Assembly: GCA_011037195.1 (NCBI GenBank)
Contig: JAAEAF010002671.1
Span: forward strand, 1-64,000
Reading direction: 5' to 3'
From: Triatoma infestans
Lineage: Eukaryota; Arthropoda; Insecta; Hemiptera; Reduviidae
Length of the DNA: 64,000 bases
Shown here piece after piece: positions 36,580 through 46,823 of this stretch. The first letter of the stretch is position 1. Every line of letters starts with the position of its first letter. Below the pieces are notes generated by a model. That model saw only the letters and a list, made by a program, of their open reading frames with translations, was not told the origin of the DNA and did no database searches. Position numbers and translations under genes: made by a program.

Positions 36580-36763
36580 CTTGATAGCGCTTCAATCGGC
36601 GGTGGCGGTTTAATTAGATGATGCTGTAATGATGGATTCAATATGGCCGTATGTGCTGAACCGGCCGGATGGTTCAGTTGCATAAATTGCATATGATTTA
36701 GATGTGTCGGTGGATGATTATAACCGTTGGCCAATAATGGACTCTTCTCTAGCCGTGGTCCAT
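36580..36763 (-). CDS. Internal exon of an unidentified minus-strand gene, His/Asn/Pro/Leu-rich
   Basis: On the minus strand TTCTGTTGACAG precedes the exon, and ATCAAG followed by GTGAGTTAA gives a near-ideal donor. Only one of three frames is open. The exon takes one base from upstream, then reads GPRLEKSPLLANGYNHPPTH, then LNHMQFMQLNHPAGSAHTAI, and ends KPPPPIEALS plus AG of the next codon. The composition (His, Asn, Pro, Leu, Gln) and lack of a fold suggest a flexible region of a nuclear or RNA-associated regulator. I could not name the family. The first full codons (GPR, possibly preceded by Asp) recall the end of a Runt domain, but the conserved residues that should follow are absent. 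The exit phase matches the exon at 24749-24808. Codon use and GC content differ clearly from the repeat-filled flanks. Confidence 0.75.
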
Positions 36764-36963
36764 CTGTCAACAGAAAGTTTTATATTTTTCAAATTATAAA
36801 AGTAAATAATTATCAGATTATTATATATTATTTCTATTTATTTAATTATCGTTATTTATAAATTAAATTCAAGCCAATCAGATAACCTACATTCATAATT
36901 ACCCATAATTAACCTAAATTCCTAAAAATCTTTCAAAAGTTAAAAAAAATAATAATTTTTTTC

Positions 36964-37922
36964 TTTCTGTTACTTCTAGTAACACTCTTAGTAAGAGGAA
37001 GTATGGCGATCATACCAAATGCTCGCCGGAAATACATGGTGTGAGGTTACCTAAATCAGACGAAAATGTTTTTATTAAATGATCTGTATGCAGGGTGGGT
37101 ATGTGTGTGTGTCTTTTTTAACAAAAGATCTCCAAAAGGAAAAGTCGCAGGGAGCTCAAACTTGATATTCCGTTTAGGCACTATTACATCGCATCTCATT
37201 AGCCCTTATTACCGCATCTGATACGAAGTTTTGGAACAAAATCCATCAACCGGAAGTGCGACATTACTGATTTTTTTTTTCAGTTTTTCGTGATTTTCCT
37301 CGATAACGGCTCCAAAGATTTTCTTTAAACTCGGTATACTATCTACACAGATTTTTTTTATTTGAACATTTTCTTGGGTAAATTTATTTTTTGTCGGGTT
37401 CTGGGGAGGGGGGGAGACAGTAGCATTACGTTTTCGTTTAAAGTACCACTTCAATATAATATAGTGGTTTTATCCCCTATATAATATTAATATACATTAG
37501 AAGAATTGATAGAATTCCAAATTTCGATAAAATGATTTAACAGAATAGGTTTTTGGAGTTATTTGGAATTTTCTCAAAAACAGTTACAATAAATTTTCTC
37601 TTTAAACTCGTTATGCGCTGCACAGACGAAAACGTATCACTTATACTTAAAACATTTTTCTGAGAAAATTGATTTTATAGGGAGGGGCATTGGAGGTCTG
37701 TCAGTTAGTTTAAATTTAAATTTGCTGAAGCTTGGTTGGTTTTGACATAGAGCGGCACCCCATAAAGCCGGTTAGTTACACAAGTAAAATCCCCACCACC
37801 AAGTTTAGAGCCAGCCTAACTAGACATTGTAACGTTACAATTGTAAACATGTTGTAAAATTTCTTGATTAAATTGTATTAATTAGTGTAGAAGAGAAAGT
37901 CGTGTGAGTGTTTCACACCAGA
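36964..37922 (-). repeat. R1 copy, near full length, reverse
   Basis: Runs from TTTCTGTTACTTCTAGTAAC and TAGTAAGAGGAAGTATGGCG to AGAGAAAGTCGTGTGAGTGT and CACACCAGA. It holds about three cassette-like units, a short GTGTGTGTGT run and the AAGTAAAATCCCCACCACCA segment. It sits about 200 bases upstream of the exon at 36580-36763, so it lies in an intron of that gene. Confidence 0.8.
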
Positions 37923-38849
37923 TATTTTGCTCATCTAATTAATCGTTTCTAGATTAGTTAATGCAAAGTTAATAAAGGTATAAACGTTTTAGTTTAAAAT
38001 GTTATTTACTTCCATTGGTTAGTTAGTTTAATTCCTAAAGAGATAAAAAAAAACTAAACGAAGGAGAATTAAGAATAAACAAAATAAAAAGAAGTTAGAA
38101 TTACATTTACAAGTAAAAGATAGGAATCTTTCTCGCGCACTCTGTGTTGTTGAACAACTCAATGAAAATTATACCCTTCAGATGAGAGTATGTCTGTCTG
38201 ACTGGCTGTCCGTCTGTCTTGAATTGTAGTGAGTCTTTTTATATATATACGTAGGTACTTTGTAAAAAATATATATATATATACAATACAATTGTAATGT
38301 CAAACGTCAGTGTAGTTTGGGAGCTGCTACAACTACAACAACATCAATAAGAACAAAACAACAACAGTAAGTAGTAGTAGAAGTGGGTGGAGGAGGAATA
38401 TCCGTACTTATAGAACTACACCCGCCACAAATATACCATACATATTATTGTTATTCAGTTCTTCGGTGTCCGTTGTACATTTCTACACTTTAATTATAGT
38501 AATCGGTTTGTTTTTTGGGATTAACGCCGGACGGTGGCTCCCGCCTAATAAAATGTTAAAAATATTTTGTTGCACGATAAATGTTGATGATTGTAGCGGG
38601 GTCACAATGAGATTATAGATTATTCATTCCATTTTACTAATCTTCTTCTGTGATTAATTACGGCGCTAACTTTATATTTAATGAGTATGTAAATTAGTTC
38701 AAAAAAAAAAAAATCATTGTTCGCACCGGGCGTTAATAATTTTTTGGAAAATTATCACTTCATTAAAGTTTTTTCTAATGAAGCCAATCAAAGCAATTGC
38801 TATATCTGAAGGTGTTTTCCTTGATGTGGGTAGTAAACTACCTGTTACC
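37923..38849. other. No gene seen
   Basis: AT-rich with a TA run near 38268-38281 and a GA/GT-rich patch at 38340-38400. Two small GC-richer scraps near 38520 and 38720 contain related GGGCGTTAA/GGATTAACGCC wording but no feature is supported. Confidence 0.35.
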
Positions 38850-39040
38850 GCTGTTACAGAATATTGTGATCGTGGCAAGTTTTAGATATCGAGTTTTCTC
38901 CTTGTCAACTTCCTAATGTACCACCATGACAGCTCCACCATCTGTCAAAATTCCTCAATCGGAAATACCACTTTATTGAATGAATTACTGATCAGTTTTT
39001 TGCGGTTTTCACAAAAATGGCTTCAATGATTTTTCTTCAA
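38850..39040 (-). repeat. R1 fragment, reverse
   Basis: GTGATCGTGGCAAGTTTTAG and GAGTTTTCTCCTTG mark the 3' end region in reverse, followed by CGGAAATACCACTTTATTGA. It directly faces a forward copy. Confidence 0.55.
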
Positions 39041-39049
39041 ACTTAGAAA

Positions 39050-39730
39050 ATATTAACTCCCCTCCCTTAAAAATAAATTTTCTCGGACAAAATGTCCAAC
39101 ACAAGATATCGCTCTATGTATATGTTTGAATTTTCCATGGAGAAAATCGGAGAAAACTGAGAAAAAAACTTTTTCGTAAATTTCCACTTCCGGAAAAACC
39201 ATTTTTTTTTCAAACTCGAAAATTTAGGCTTCACATTTCATATAATTAATATTATATAGATGTTAAAATGGTGTAATAAACTGAAATGGCACTTTAGAGG
39301 AGAACAAGACCCCACTGTCCCTCCACAACACCTCTTAAATGAATTTTCCCGGAAAAATGTTTCAAATACAAATTGTAGGTCTCTATAGTGCAGTCAACAC
39401 TGAGCAAGTTTTAACGAAATCGTAACTCCCCTCTCGAAATCGTTAGAGTCAATTTTGAGAAAACTGAATAAGCCATTCAGTTACTTCCGGTTGATGGTTT
39501 TCGATCAATACCCAGGTGCCATAGTAGCACTTAAACTAAATATCAAGTTCGAACTTGCTGCGATTTTCTCCTTTTGACTTATGCTGACATACACACACAG
39601 AGACTAATTTCTAAAAACCATTTTTTCTGACTCAGGGGACTCTTCAAATCAAGTATATCCGGTGAAGCATCCGATGTTGATATCAAACATTTGGCACTAT
39701 CGTTATACTTCCTCTTACCAGGAATGAGTA
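39050..39730 (+). repeat. R1 copy, forward
   Basis: Two cassettes (CCACTTCCGG near 39184, ACTTCCGGTTGATGG near 39483) precede ATACTTCCTCTTACCAGGAA at the 3' terminus. With 38850-39040 it forms an inverted arrangement. Confidence 0.65.
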
Positions 39731-39879
39731 CTTTCTACCGGAATTATTTTTTTCGCTTTCATGGAACGTCAAACATATATATATTTTAGGTGAAATGTAA
39801 TTTCGTAAATTTGCCTGAAACGCAATAATTTCCCTTACTACGGTGAGCAAGTTAACATTGCTAATTAGAACCGTAAGGA

Positions 39880-39925
39880 TTGCTACAGCAAGAGAAAGTT
39901 TTACGTGAATTTTACAATAGATTTT
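39880..39925 (-). repeat. R1 5' end scrap, reverse
   Basis: CAGCAAGAGAAAGTTTTACG then GAATTTTACAATAGATTTTT is a diverged copy of the R1 5' terminus with its A/T-rich flank. Confidence 0.5.
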
Positions 39926-40790
39926 TTTTTTATTTGCATATATGCATGATGATAAGATAATGATGACAATGATGAATGATGAAAATTATCTGTTAAAACA
40001 AGATGGAAGAGCATCGTCAACAGAGATATTCTCTCAAAAGGAAGGATTTTTAAATGAGATGAGCAATTATGTATTAGTTAATCTTGGAATGATATGCTGA
40101 GAACACTTCTACCATCGAAGGGGGATGGATGCAGTATAGACTTCGTCCTCGGGGACATGATTGGATATGTAGAGATGGTGGAATGGGTTTGTTGGGAATT
40201 ATCTGGGAAACATTGGATGGACTCATTGGAAGTGAAATAGACAGAGAGAGAGGACGAGTGAATGTTAGAGAGAGAGATAGATAGAGAGAGAGAGACACAG
40301 GCAGAGAATTCTGAGGAGAATCCCTCATACGGGGGGGAGTTAGGTGAAGACAAGTAGGGTTGCAATAGTCCTTCACTCTCATAGTAGAGGGTGTTATATA
40401 GTATGCCGGAGGAAATCTATATAGATAAGAGTTTATGCAAAAGCACGGACTGTCAACATGAACAAACTGTTTAGGCATATTGAGAGAGCCTGCAAGAGTG
40501 TGAGAGGAAAGTAAAGTTGACTGACTACTGGATGGGCACAATGACTGATGGCTACAAAACCAGAAGCTATCTGTCACTGTCTCAAGAAGTGGTGGATGGT
40601 TCTGCCTTGTGCAAATCTAAGGGTGTATCAAGTAACAAAAAAAAAAAAGTGACATAATCAAAAACTTGGGGGTTGGAATACTAGAAGAAGTTGGAACACA
40701 CGAGCATATGGAACTTGGTTACATTTTACTGAGAAAGACGAGCTTAAATAATTGTTTTATATATATATAAGTTATTATGCAATTATTATG
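39926..40790. other. No gene; GA-rich simple sequence
   Basis: A GA-rich plus strand, with a GAGAGAGA-type run at about 40235-40302, yields a long Ser/Leu/Pro-rich open frame on the minus strand that I do not regard as coding. Confidence 0.5.
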
Positions 40791-40791
40791 A

Positions 40792-41866
40792 TACTAGTGG
40801 AAACAACATCACTTTCTCTTGCTGCAATTTACTTAGCATTTATTGCCTAACTCTCTTCAAATATATAATTCCTATTAGATGCTTTCCTGTTACATCAACC
40901 TTACATACGACGAATTTTTTGAGAAAGCATAAACTCCTACTCCCCAAAAAAAAACCATAAATAAATTTTCTCAGAATAAATTACAAACAAAAGAAATAGT
41001 TATCTGCATGTATAGTTAGTATTCCAAGTTTAATGAAACCCAGCGGTGTTTTTATAGAGAAAACGCAAGAAACTTAAAAAAAAAAAAAAACAGTTCAGTA
41101 AAACCAATTCCAGTCAACCGATTTTGTTCAAACTCGTAATTTTGGCAACATATTTAGTTATAATAAATAGGGGCCGGTGTTGGTGTAGTGGTTATGAGCA
41201 TGGACTTGTAAGTGGGAGATCCCCAGTTCGAGTCCCGCTTATAACTGCTAAATTTTATATTGTATGAAAAATTTTAATAGTAAAGGAAGTGCTTTCGCGT
41301 CCGTCCACGACACCTAATTTGGTAATTGGACGTTAAGCCCGCCTGAAAAAATAGGTATTACTACTACTAGTTATAATAAAGTATGCTAGAATCGTAAAGA
41401 AGATTATATGATAGAATTGTATATTAAATTGAAATAGTGGTTACATAACCCCACCCTTCCCCTGAAACCTCACTTAAATAAATTTTCCCGGAGTAGTCTT
41501 TCAAATAAAAATTGCAGCACTCTGTATGTGTAGTTGATATAATAAGTTTAAAGAAAATCGTTAGAGCTGTTTTCGAGAAAATCTTAAAAAACTGAAAAAA
41601 AAAAAATAATAATAAAGTATTACTTCCGGTTGATCGATTTTGACCAAATCCTTAATGTCACATCCCTTGGCGGAACTTAAACTAAATAACGAGTTCAAAC
41701 TTTCTGCGATTTTCGCTCTCTGAGTGTTGCTAACCCCTCCAACACAGGAGGGAGAGACTAATTTCCAAAAAACAAATTTGTCGGACTCACGGGACCTAAA
41801 AACGTAATAAACGGTGAAAATTGGACGCAATCGCTATACTTCGTCTTACTAGGAGTAGGAGATAGT
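40792..41866 (+). repeat. R1 copy, near full length, forward, with SINE inside
   Basis: The 5' terminus is worn (ACTAGTGGAAACAACATCAC then TTTCTCTTGCTGCAATTTAC). A SINE interrupts it at 41168-41367. The 3' end is CGCTATACTTCGTCTTACTA and GGAGATAGTAAACA, where the next copy's TCTGG begins. Confidence 0.75.
41168..41367 (+). mobile_element. tRNA-derived SINE with 13-bp target-site duplication
   Basis: TAGTTATAATAAA is repeated exactly at 41155-41167 and 41368-41380. The head holds an A box (TTGGTGTAGTGG) and a B box (AGTTCGAGTCCC), the internal promoter of RNA polymerase III. The body ends ATTGGACGTTAAGCCCGCCT followed by an ATTACTACTAC tail. The tail domain resembles that of the differently headed SINE at 45832-46010. 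It is about 200 bp and looks complete. Confidence 0.88.
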
Positions 41867-41876
41867 AAACATCTGG

Positions 41877-41945
41877 TATATAACTGTCACAGACCTTCCT
41901 TTATTGCAGTACACAAACATAATTCTAATTAATCAGAAATATTTC
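41877..41945 (+). repeat. R1 5' end, forward, truncated
   Basis: TCTGGTATATAACTGTCACA then CCTTTATTGCAGTACACAAA is a diverged 5' terminus. It is cut by the Penelope-like piece that follows. Confidence 0.5.
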
Positions 41946-41949
41946 CCAT

Positions 41950-42190
41950 GAAAGCCAGCTTCATTTTGTGGTCACCGTTTTCGGACCTTAGCCTTTCAGC
42001 AGGGTGTCTTAATAAAACAGTGTGATAATACATATTTACACAGAGTAAAATCAGTTTACACATTCTCGGAGTTTGCTCTGTGCGATGGGCGAACATCCGA
42101 AACCGGACGATGACTACAAAATGAAACAGACTGACACGGAAAAACTATTTCTGATGTTTTCCAGCTCTACGGACCCAACCACAACAATAA
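41950..42190. mobile_element. Palindromic Penelope-like fragment with two decayed hammerheads
   Basis: The left arm (minus sense) and the right arm (plus sense) both resemble the hammerhead block at 23084-23121. Left: CTGCTGA, then AAGGCTAAGGTCC, then GAAAAC. Right: ATGGGCGAACATCC, GAAACCGGAC, GATGACTAC, with the CUGANGA box lost. The spacer (AGTGTGATAATACATATTTA, CACAGAGTAAAATC) matches the arms of the copy at 23010. Both motifs lack core bases and should be inactive. Confidence 0.65.
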
Positions 42191-42228
42191 TATAAAAGAA
42201 TTTGTTGACCGTTGATGAATTAAGTTTT

Positions 42229-42482
42229 GAAGAAATTTGGTGAGGATCGGTCAAGAAAAAAGATTCAATTATGCCGACATTTCGACAGAGTTTCCTGTCT
42301 TTATCAAGGCTTTAATCTAAAAAAACAATACAATGAGGAACCACAAAGCATTAATAATACTATAAAATGCAGAACAATAATAACAAAAACAAACAAAGCA
42401 AAACAAAAAAATTTTTCTTCTAAAATAAACGTCGGCATGATTGCATGTTTTTTCTTGACTGATCCTCACCAAATTTCTTCAC
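42229..42482. mobile_element. Non-autonomous element with about 50-bp terminal inverted repeats
   Basis: GAAGAAATTTGGTGAGGATC at the left end reappears inverted as GATCCTCACCAAATTTCTTC at the right, and the similarity continues to GCCGAC with few changes. The interior has no coding capacity. Just inside the left repeat is a hammerhead-like fold (separate entry), so this too may derive from a Penelope-like element. Confidence 0.7.
42273..42310 (-). ncRNA. Decayed hammerhead-like motif
   Basis: Minus strand 5' to 3': GCC, TTGATAA, AGACAGGAAACTCTGTC, GAAA, TGTC, GGC. GCC pairs with GGC (stem I), GACAG pairs with CTGTC (stem II, five pairs), GAAA is intact and a GUC triplet precedes the stem I partner. 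The CUGANGA box deviates at two bases (TTGATAA), so cleavage is unlikely, but the geometry is that of a hammerhead with minimal stem III. Confidence 0.5.
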
Positions 42483-42504
42483 AACAATAATTCTAATTTA
42501 ACAA

Positions 42505-42760
42505 TTTTTCCTCTTACGGCTGTGACTGACAGGAGGTATGGCGATCGTGTCAAATTTGCGATTTCGCGTTTTCACCGAAATACACGTTTCGAGATGCCCG
42601 GAATCCAAAAAAGTGGTGAGATTCAGAAATTGGTGTGAGGTCAGCATAGTCTAAAAAAAAAGGAAAATCGTAGAATATTCAAAGTTGATATTTAGTTTAG
42701 GTGCTGTCGATAATGAGGTTTGATCAAAATCGGTCCACCGGAAGTATCACTTTACTGATA
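42505..42760 (-). repeat. R1 3' part, reverse
   Basis: CCTCTTACGG...GGAGGTATGG is a worn terminal hairpin, then CGATCGTGTCAAATTTGCGA, GTTTTCACCGAAATACACG and CCACCGGAAGTATCACTTTA. It is truncated near 42760. Confidence 0.65.
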
Positions 42761-43690
42761 TATATATAAATATTAACTGTTTGTAGGTTTATAAAGTTGC
42801 ACATTACATGAAATTCGTCAAACAATTACTGAGATTTGTGCCTAATAAAAATGCGACAGACAGACAAAGCGTTGGAAAGCAAATCCATAATCTATAAATT
42901 TCTGGTATGTATAGAAATTAAAAATTAAATTGGCACTGTTTCGTGTCAAAATTGCACGATTACAATTACTGTGTTCGCAACAGCTAGGAAAGTAACCAGG
43001 CTGATTTACCCCATTGGGTTTAGTAAAACCAGATTATCCATTATAATTAAAGTAAGCAACTAAAAAACTAACATCAGTCTGGCCAACCTACAGCTAAACT
43101 ATATAAACAAAAATCAGTAATACAACCGACAGATTTCTTTGAACACGATCTCTGTATAATAAAACAACTCAAATAATTTTATATATATAAAACATTACCA
43201 TAGCAACTGTCTGTCAAGACAGCGAGAAGAAGTAGTTCACCCCCCACCACTATTACATCTTATATGTCTAATTTTCTTGATGTTTACTATACCTCAAGTT
43301 ATGTTGGGGGGGGAGGCAATATTAACTGTTTAGTATATTTGAAATTAGTATCCAAGAAGGCAGGCGTCGACAGGAAAATAGTAATATATAAGAAGTAACA
43401 GGAAGAAGTTAGTACGAAGGTAGTTTCTTGGCTCTTTTTTTGATCTTATTCGTGACTTTTAGCTAGGTCACGACTTTTTTTCTCAAAACTGAACTGTTTA
43501 AATAGTTGGCCCCTAGAAATGAGAGCTGACTCTAGGTTTCTCTCTCTCGTTAAGTCTCTCTCCTACTAATTTATATATTGCACAATCGATATGATAACTT
43601 ATTAATATTCAAGATTAGTTTCATAATGAGATTAGTTCGTTCTGTTAGATATAGAGTGAGTGGCTGCATTTTAAACGAATAAAATAAATT
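42761..43690. other. No gene seen
   Basis: AT-rich, with short G-runs near 43305. No repeat copy or exon could be supported. Confidence 0.4.
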
Positions 43691-44165
43691 ATAGTGTGTG
43701 AAATACTCACGCGACTTTCTCTGATTGCAATTCTCAAGTTTAGCAAATTTTCTTAAATGGCAGAATTTTTACTTAATATTCTTCCCACCAGATGGTGCAT
43801 CCTCATATAATACAGAAATGGTATTTCTATAAAACAGCTTTCTATACGCCCTGATCGGTAACCAGGTGCACACCAAACACCGAATTGACGAATAATTTAT
43901 GATTTTTACCTTTTCGAGTGAAATTTTCAATACTGAGTTTTTACCGGAAATACACGTTTTGAAAAATCCATTCAATAAAGAGGTACTTCCGACTGAGGAA
44001 TTTTATCGGATCCCATAGGAAATCAAGTTTTCTTGCGATTCGTGATTTTTTGTTTTTGAGCTATTCTGTTCACACACATACACATAAACACACACCATTT
44101 TCAAGAAATTCCTTTTTTGGACACGATCGCATTACTTCCTCTTACCAACAGTAACAGAAAGTAAC
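43691..44165 (+). repeat. R1 copy, short form, forward
   Basis: TGTGTGAAATACTCACGCGA and CTTTCTCTGATTGCAATTCT at the 5' end, a CACACATACACATAAACACA run near 44072, and ATTACTTCCTCTTACCAACA and AGTAACAGAAAGTAAC at the 3' end. At about 475 bp it has lost most cassette sequence, an internally deleted form. Confidence 0.75.
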
Positions 44166-44699
44166 AAATAATAAACTGTCAAAATTAAAATTGTAATGAC
44201 AATGAGAGTTATTAAAAAAAATAAATTAATACTATTATTTACCCCCAAAACAACAAGCAGGTAAGTAAAGTACAATAGGTAAGTACTAAGTTAAAATAGC
44301 CTGAAGGTTATACAAAACGATAAAACAAAAAGTCAAAAAAAAAAATAAGGAAGGTTTCAATGATAGTTACAAATAAAGCCTGAAGAGTGCGCTTCATTCT
44401 CTAATTCTAATAGTAGACGCGCTCTTTTGTTTTTTGTATTTTAAAGTTTCCTTTATTCTTCTTATTCTGATTAGTAAAGTATACATATAGAGTAGATTTG
44501 AACGACAGTTGAAGACTAAAGGGCAGTCATTGGATATACTAATTTCTTGTTAAAAGCCCTGCAGCAATATACTTTTACACCAGGACATTATCATTCCTAC
44601 ACGCATCTTTAATTCCTTCTTTACTTCTACTCCTACTCCACATATTCTATGTCTCTCTTCTGTTTATTGTCTTTATTCCAAGTAAAAATCATTATTCAA
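44166..44699. other. No gene seen
   Basis: AT-rich sequence without recognisable features. Confidence 0.4.
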
Positions 44700-44972
44700 A
44701 TATTCTTTCATTGAATTTCACTTTTTATCCGTATAATTTTTGGCCTTGGTGAAATAGAAGTTTAAGACATTCAAAGAATATCATTGTAGCCACTTTCGAG
44801 GAAATTCCAAAATATTAAGAAACCTATTCGGTAAAGCAGCACTTCCGGCAAACCAATTTTCCTCAAATTTGAAGTGCGAAAAAGACTTGAGTTATTCTGT
44901 GAAGTGTAAAGAATAAACATTGAAGCTTTTTGAGTTTTTTTCCGATTTTTGTTTTTGAAATATTTTTTTAAC

Positions 44973-45020
<48 letters not shown>

Positions 45021-45157
45021 CCCTGATTTTTTTTTCCCCCCGTATTTGGCGGATTTAGAAATATGTACTTCCGGTGAAAATCAATTTCGAAAAATTAACA
45101 CGATCGCAATACTTCCTGTTGCTAGCGGTCTCTTATTGCAGTAAGAGAAAGTACAAA
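44700..45157 (+). repeat. R1 3' part with CA microsatellite, forward
   Basis: GCACTTCCGGCAAACCAATT opens the last cassette. A CA run occupies about 44975-45012 at the usual position before the ATGTACTTCCGGTGAAAATC block. The 3' end is CGATCGCAATACTTCCTGTT with a long, partly duplicated hairpin. The next copy begins directly after it. Confidence 0.75.
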
Positions 45158-45700
45158 TCTGACATGACACATTCACACTACTTTCTCTTATGCCACTTAT
45201 GACAGAATACTTCTGACATAATTTCCTTTAAACTGGAATTTATACTAAACATTAATTTGTCCATAATATCATCATGAATAAAATGTACTTCTTAAAAACG
45301 TGGAGATGGTGGGGAGCCACTAATTAGAAGTTGATTTTTTTTTATGATGTACCAGGTATTGAATAGAGCGCACGGCACTCAAACATAAAACTACTGGCCC
45401 AACTCCTATAGTGCATTTTTAACACATCAAAGGCATTTTTAAGAAAAACTGTTTTCAGTCGCCTTTTCCGTTTAACCGATTTTCTTCAACCTGGATATTG
45501 CAGCAATGCATTGCTGGTAGAACCATATATTGCACTGCAATGCCACTTTAGAGGGAAGCTTAACGTCGCTAAGAACGCTCCACATTTTTCTCCTGGAAAA
45601 ATGTGTCCAGTAAATGTAATCGGCCTGTATACGTGTCTGCTGTTAATACAGTTAGTTTCAAGAAAATCATGGCAGCTATTTTCTTAATCTGATGGAATCA
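45158..45700 (+). repeat. R1 5' part, forward
   Basis: TCTGACATGACACATTCACA and TACTTTCTCTTATGCCACTT mark the 5' end, followed by one cassette with CCGTTTAACCGATTTTCTTC. It forms a head-to-tail junction with the preceding copy. Confidence 0.7.
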
Positions 45701-45739
45701 GATTTAAGTTACTGTCTAGTGTTGAGAAACTAACATTCA

Positions 45740-46080
45740 CCCCACTGAGTAAAAAAATTCCAAGCTTAAAGAAAATTTGCCAGTTATTGTGGTATTAAGT
45801 AGAAAAAGATAAAGTGATATAAGGTGCCACGATGGCGAAGTGGTTAGAGGCGTGGACCGCCAAGCTGAGTTGTATTGCAGGTACTGGGGTCGATTCCCCT
45901 ATTCTTCGCTTGGATTTCATTTGATATAGTTTTATTATTATCATCGTAAAGTATGTTTGCTAATCCGTAAAGTATATTGGACATAAAGCCAGCCCACCTG
46001 TAAATTTTAAGTATCACTTTATTTTAAAAAAAAGTGTTGTAAGTGTATATATATCACATCAGATTTTTTTATATTTTATT
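45740..46080 (-). repeat. R1 5' end, reverse, interrupted by a SINE
   Basis: CCAAGCTTAAAGAAAATTTG at the left and TATATCACATCAGATTTTTT at the right belong to one reverse copy. The SINE at 45832-46010 sits between them. Confidence 0.5.
45832..46010 (+). mobile_element. SINE with Ser/Leu-type tRNA head
   Basis: The head reads GCCACGATGGCGAAGTGGTT (A box TGGCGAAGTGG), with a longer spacing before the B box (GGGGTCGATTCCCC). That is the layout of class II tRNAs (Ser/Leu) with a long variable arm. The body ends ATTGGACATAAAGCCAGCCC ACCTG, close to the tail of the SINE at 41168. No target-site duplication could be found. Confidence 0.8.
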
Positions 46081-46599
46081 TAATAGGAAACTAAAGTTAG
46101 AGAATTTACTGGAAAATAAGGTTGGGCAGCTGTAACTCCCTATAGCATAGTAGTGAAGAAGGTGCATCCAACAGCGGGAAAATTACCGCAGGCAGGAAAC
46201 CACCTCCAACCAACTACCGCTGACCAATTGTGATTGACAGTACGGACAAACAGACGGACACTATAAGACACGCCCATTCACTCCTTCCTCGCTCTCTCTC
46301 TATCTCCTCTGAATATCTACTCACACAGAAACTAGACAACAGGAGCTCTTTGCTCATTAAATATGCCCATTAAACTCTATTATTCAAAAAAACTAAATTA
46401 ACTTAAAAAAAATAAAAAAAGTAAATGAAATGAAAATAGTAAGGTTAACCACAATCTTTGGTTAAGTTATTTCATTTTGTATTCGAGTTTATTTTATTTT
46501 ATTTTTCACCAAATTACTTCAAAGATCCAGTTTTTTATCTACTTTGTTACCAACTAATACACACTTTGTTGCTGGAACAAGTACTGGGAAGGGCGGAAA
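46081..46599. other. No gene seen
   Basis: A GC-richer stretch at about 46120-46330 has no recognisable repeat or coding identity. The remainder is AT-rich. Confidence 0.35.
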
Positions 46600-46823
46600 A
46601 TCCGTGTGAAACAATCACACGTCTTTTTTCCGAGAGGTTTATTTCAAGAGGTTTGGGAGAAGGGGGAGTTATGGATTTCTCAACAAGGTCAGTTTATGAA
46701 GATTATATTCTCCCATTGATAAAATTGAAGATAACTAATTATAAATTCGAAGAAAATTTGTGACTTGAATTTTTGTAAACTGCAGGATGAGAAAATCGTG
46801 TGAGTGTTTCACACCAGATTTTT
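46600..46823 (-). repeat. R1 fragment with 5' end, reverse
   Basis: CTGCAGGATGAGAAAATCGT, GTGAGTGTTTCACACCAGAT marks the intact 5' terminus in reverse. A GTGTGAAACAATCACACGTC palindrome near 46603 suggests a second, older terminus. Confidence 0.6.

Noticed and set aside
36580..36763. Assignment of the exon to a Runt (RUNX) gene
   Set aside because: The opening GPR, perhaps preceded by Asp, recalls the end of the Runt domain, but the conserved basic residues that follow in that family are absent, so no symbol is given.
40074..40577. A 167-codon minus-strand open frame
   Set aside because: It is Ser/Leu/Pro-rich and comes from GA-rich simple sequence on the plus strand; an overlapping frame is open as well, which fits base bias rather than coding.
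45832..45912. A tRNA-Ser or tRNA-Leu gene
   Set aside because: The acceptor ends do not pair well and a SINE tail follows that is shared with another SINE in the window.
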